From assembly GCA_039029515.1 (NCBI GenBank), contig JBCCFX010000211.1, forward strand, positions 1 to 6,428: DNA of 6,428 bases, given 5' to 3'. The translations under genes were made by a program, and so were the position numbers. Origin of the DNA: JBCCFX01 sp039029515 (GTDB lineage: Bacteria > Planctomycetota > Phycisphaerae > Phycisphaerales > SM1A02). The notes beneath the pieces were generated by a model. That model saw nothing but the letters and a program-made list of their open reading frames with translations. It was not told where the DNA came from and did not search any database. Below are positions 5,221 through 6,428 of the stretch, one piece after another (the first letter of the stretch is position 1; each line of letters opens with the position of its first letter).

Positions 5221-5859
5221 TCAGTCCTGCTCCGCCCCGAAGAGATTCGCGGTCTCCACCAGCGATCGGGCAACATCAACCAACTTGCGCCGATCATTGC
5301 GCGCCTGTCGCTGAAGCAATCGCATGGCTTCGGGTTCGGGCATATTTCGTCGTTCGACAATCACCCACTTCGCTTGCTCGATGATTTTCCGATCTTCAAG
5401 GCGTTGCTTGAGGGTGACGATTTCCACGTGCTGCTCAACCTGGTCCACGTACCGCGCCCAACTCGTCACGATCGTTGCCTGAATCTGTTCAGGCGAGACC
5501 GGGAGTCGGAGGAAGCCATAGACCTGCGCCTTGACGGCGTCGTCGAGCGGGGCCTGCGCCGAGTCATTCGCCACGCCGATCACCGGCATGCCAAAGCGGC
5601 CACCGATGACTGCAGCAGCGGTCCGTCCGTCACTGGATCGCAGGGACATATCAATGAGCAGCGCATCCGGTCGCGAGGACCGTGCGTGCTCAACAACCTC
5701 ATCCGCCTGGTTCAGGATGGCCGTGACGCCATATCCGAGTCGGGTGAGCGTATCTTCAAGGTTTGCGGCTTCCGACGAACTCGGCATCGCGATCGCCAAC
5801 TGGATCGGAGCGGTCGGAAGGGGCTGTTTCTTCGTCTGGGTCGAAACGGCGGTCATCAT
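5221..5859 (-). CDS. Response regulator with ANTAR RNA-binding domain (AmiR/NasT family)
   Basis: This 212-residue cytoplasmic protein has a receiver-like domain (about 18-128), a short coiled coil (about 135-155) and a C-terminal ANTAR domain (about 150-205). The ANTAR part shows the family pattern: LKQRLEDRKIIEQAKWVIVE, then PEPEAMRLLQRQA and KLVDVARSLVE. ANTAR proteins bind paired RNA hairpins and prevent transcription termination, often in nitrogen or amide metabolism. The receiver keeps a candidate phosphoacceptor Asp70 (LLIDMSL). However, the N-terminal acidic pair is absent (LAIAMPSSSE) and the conserved Lys is replaced by Leu119 (FLRLPVSP), so normal phosphorylation is doubtful, as in AmiR. 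The ATG at 5859 follows GAGG (5872-5869) by nine bases; a second ATG is adjacent at 5856. An in-frame ATG at 5952 would add 31 Pro/Arg-rich residues and is rejected. A CxxC mini-gene ends 11 bases upstream. No histidine kinase gene is nearby. Confidence 0.95.
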   Translation of the reverse strand: MMTAVSTQTKKQPLPTAPIQLAIAMPSSSEAANLEDTLTRLGYGVTAILNQADEVVEHARSSRPDALLIDMSLRSSDGRTAAAVIGGRFGMPVIGVANDSAQAPLDDAVKAQVYGFLRLPVSPEQIQATIVTSWARYVDQVEQHVEIVTLKQRLEDRKIIEQAKWVIVERRNMPEPEAMRLLQRQARNDRRKLVDVARSLVETANLFGAEQD

Positions 5860-5868
5860 TGTGTTGTG

Positions 5869-5872
5869 CCTC
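5869..5872 (-). promoter_or_regulatory. Ribosome binding site GAGG of the ANTAR gene, overlapping the mini-gene stop
   Basis: GAGG overlaps the TGA of the upstream 30-codon frame (TGAGG) and lies nine bases before ATG 5859. This arrangement is typical of translational coupling and supports the chosen start. Confidence 0.75.
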
Positions 5873-5963
5873 AGAGTGCCACACGATCTCCGCACGCGGC
5901 GCAAAGGCCAGGTACGGCATTCTCCATCAGGGGAACGTGTTGGTGGCGGCATTCAGGGCACAT
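5871..5963 (-). CDS. Possible 30-residue zinc-ribbon-like small protein (two CxxC pairs)
   Basis: From ATG 5963 to TGA 5873-5871 the frame encodes 30 residues: MCPECRHQHV at the start and GLCAACGDRVAL at the end. Cys2, Cys5, Cys21 and Cys24 form two CxxC pairs 15 residues apart, with CPEC and CAAC-G typical of zinc-ribbon knuckles. An in-frame TGA lies three codons before the ATG, so it cannot be the tail of a longer protein. GGGGG lies ten bases before the ATG as a possible ribosome binding site. The stop overlaps the ribosome binding site of the ANTAR gene 11 bases downstream, suggesting a two-gene operon. I do not recognise a family. Chance is possible at this length; the four ordered cysteines and the spacing are the only support. 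Confidence 0.5.
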   Translation of the reverse strand: MCPECRHQHVPLMENAVPGLCAACGDRVAL

Positions 5964-6126
5964 CGAGAATCAACCCCCGGGTCGATTCCCAGACCACGTT
6001 GTCAGGAGAGGCATCGGCACTTACCGGCCGTGACTTTGAGGATTGCACCGAAGATTCCGGTCACTTCACCCTGTTCAGGTGACGTTTGCCCGCATGGCGT
6101 CTCGTAAATCACACCGAGATGTCCGC
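5964..6126 (-). other. Spacer between pyrG and the CxxC/ANTAR pair
   Basis: These 163 bases contain no clear terminator for pyrG. A weak GTCAC...GTGAC hairpin lies around 6060-6083 without a U-run. I found no confident -35/-10 pair, so the CxxC/ANTAR pair could be read through from pyrG or use a non-canonical promoter. Confidence 0.4.
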
Positions 6127-6428
6127 TTATGCGCCCACAGACTGGCGTGGGGAGGACGACTTCGGAGACGCATCGGCATCCGGGCGGCGAATCCAGCGCG
6201 ATGGTCCGGAGTCGCGGTATGACGAATCCTTGTGCGCAATCGCCTGGGCAATCAGCCCCATGAACAACGGCTGCGGAAGCAATGGCCTGCTGGTGAGCTC
6301 AGGATGGAACTGGGCCGCGACAAAGAACGGATGAGCCGCTGCGGGCAACTCCAGCACCTGCATGATCGGATGTTTCGGGTGTCGGCCGGAGAACCGCAAA
6401 CCAGCATCGTTCAGGCGATCGATGTACG
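6127..6428 (-). CDS. pyrG: CTP synthase, C-terminal fragment of the glutaminase domain (5' end outside the window)
   Basis: The last 99 codons are present, ending in TAA at 6129-6127. The fragment shows the end of the class I glutamine amidotransferase domain: AGLRFSGRHP, IMQVLELP, HPFFVAAQFHPELTSRPLLP and QPLFMGLIAQAI. QFHPE carries the His and Glu of the Cys-His-Glu triad that releases ammonia from glutamine; the SRP-PLF sequence after it is characteristic of CTP synthase. The full enzyme (about 540 residues) makes CTP from UTP, ATP and glutamine. After the last conserved helix the protein continues about 35 residues as a Ser/Pro/Arg-rich, probably disordered tail, longer than the E. coli C-terminus. 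The gene lies upstream on the same strand as the ANTAR regulator, separated by 163 bases. Confidence 0.97.
   Translation of the reverse strand, partial: YIDRLNDAGLRFSGRHPKHPIMQVLELPAAAHPFFVAAQFHPELTSRPLLPQPLFMGLIAQAIAHKDSSYRDSGPSRWIRRPDADASPKSSSPRQSVGA

Noticed and set aside
5860..5952. 31-residue N-terminal extension of the ANTAR protein from ATG 5952
   Set aside because: The extension is Pro/Arg-rich and outside the receiver fold, GAGG precedes ATG 5859, and the same bases encode the CxxC frame in another phase.
5374..6033. 219-codon plus-strand frame opposite the ANTAR gene
   Set aside because: It is the mirror of a certain ANTAR coding sequence; the Arg/His/Asp-rich translation matches no family.

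Overview
The window reads as a piece of a Planctomycetota chromosome, most likely from the Phycisphaerae side of the phylum. The best evidence is the protein running in from the left edge. It ends in two dockerin-type repeats (core NIDDLLAVIN) preceded by a DGIPDDC segment, a C-terminal layout typical of large exported planctomycete proteins. A fibro-slime protein and an OprO/OprP-type porin also fit a Gram-negative with an elaborate envelope. The lineage is inferred from these families; no rRNA is present.

Left half, plus strand: the 3' end of the dockerin protein (to 482), a strong intrinsic terminator (510-547), a complete phosphate-selective-porin-type outer-membrane gene (606-1907), a 183-base leader, then a diguanylate cyclase with an N-terminal receiver that has lost its phosphorylation residues (2091-3125, start uncertain). 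A glyoxalase/VOC-fold gene (3133-3603, minus) converges on the cyclase with only 7 bases between the stop codons.

Middle: a 356-base divergent spacer with no convincing gene, then a secreted fibro-slime (PA14-like) protein (3960-4877, plus) with a good ribosome binding site and a perfect 8-bp inverted repeat in its leader.

Right half, all minus strand: the last 99 codons of CTP synthase (pyrG) enter from the right edge. After a 163-base gap comes an unlisted 30-codon reading frame with two CxxC pairs. Eleven bases further is an ANTAR-domain response regulator (5221-5859), whose 3' side carries three successive hairpins, the last a good terminator. A tRNA with a CAT anticodon follows (4941-5014), with its own sigma70-like promoter and a hairpin behind it.

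No single pathway links these genes. Two themes recur: exported envelope proteins (dockerin protein, porin, fibro-slime protein) and regulators with atypical receivers (the GGDEF protein and the ANTAR protein). The least explained parts are the CxxC mini-gene coupled to the ANTAR regulator, the hairpin series after that regulator, and the degenerate receiver on the cyclase. I see no CRISPR array, insertion sequence, phage gene or toxin-antitoxin pair.
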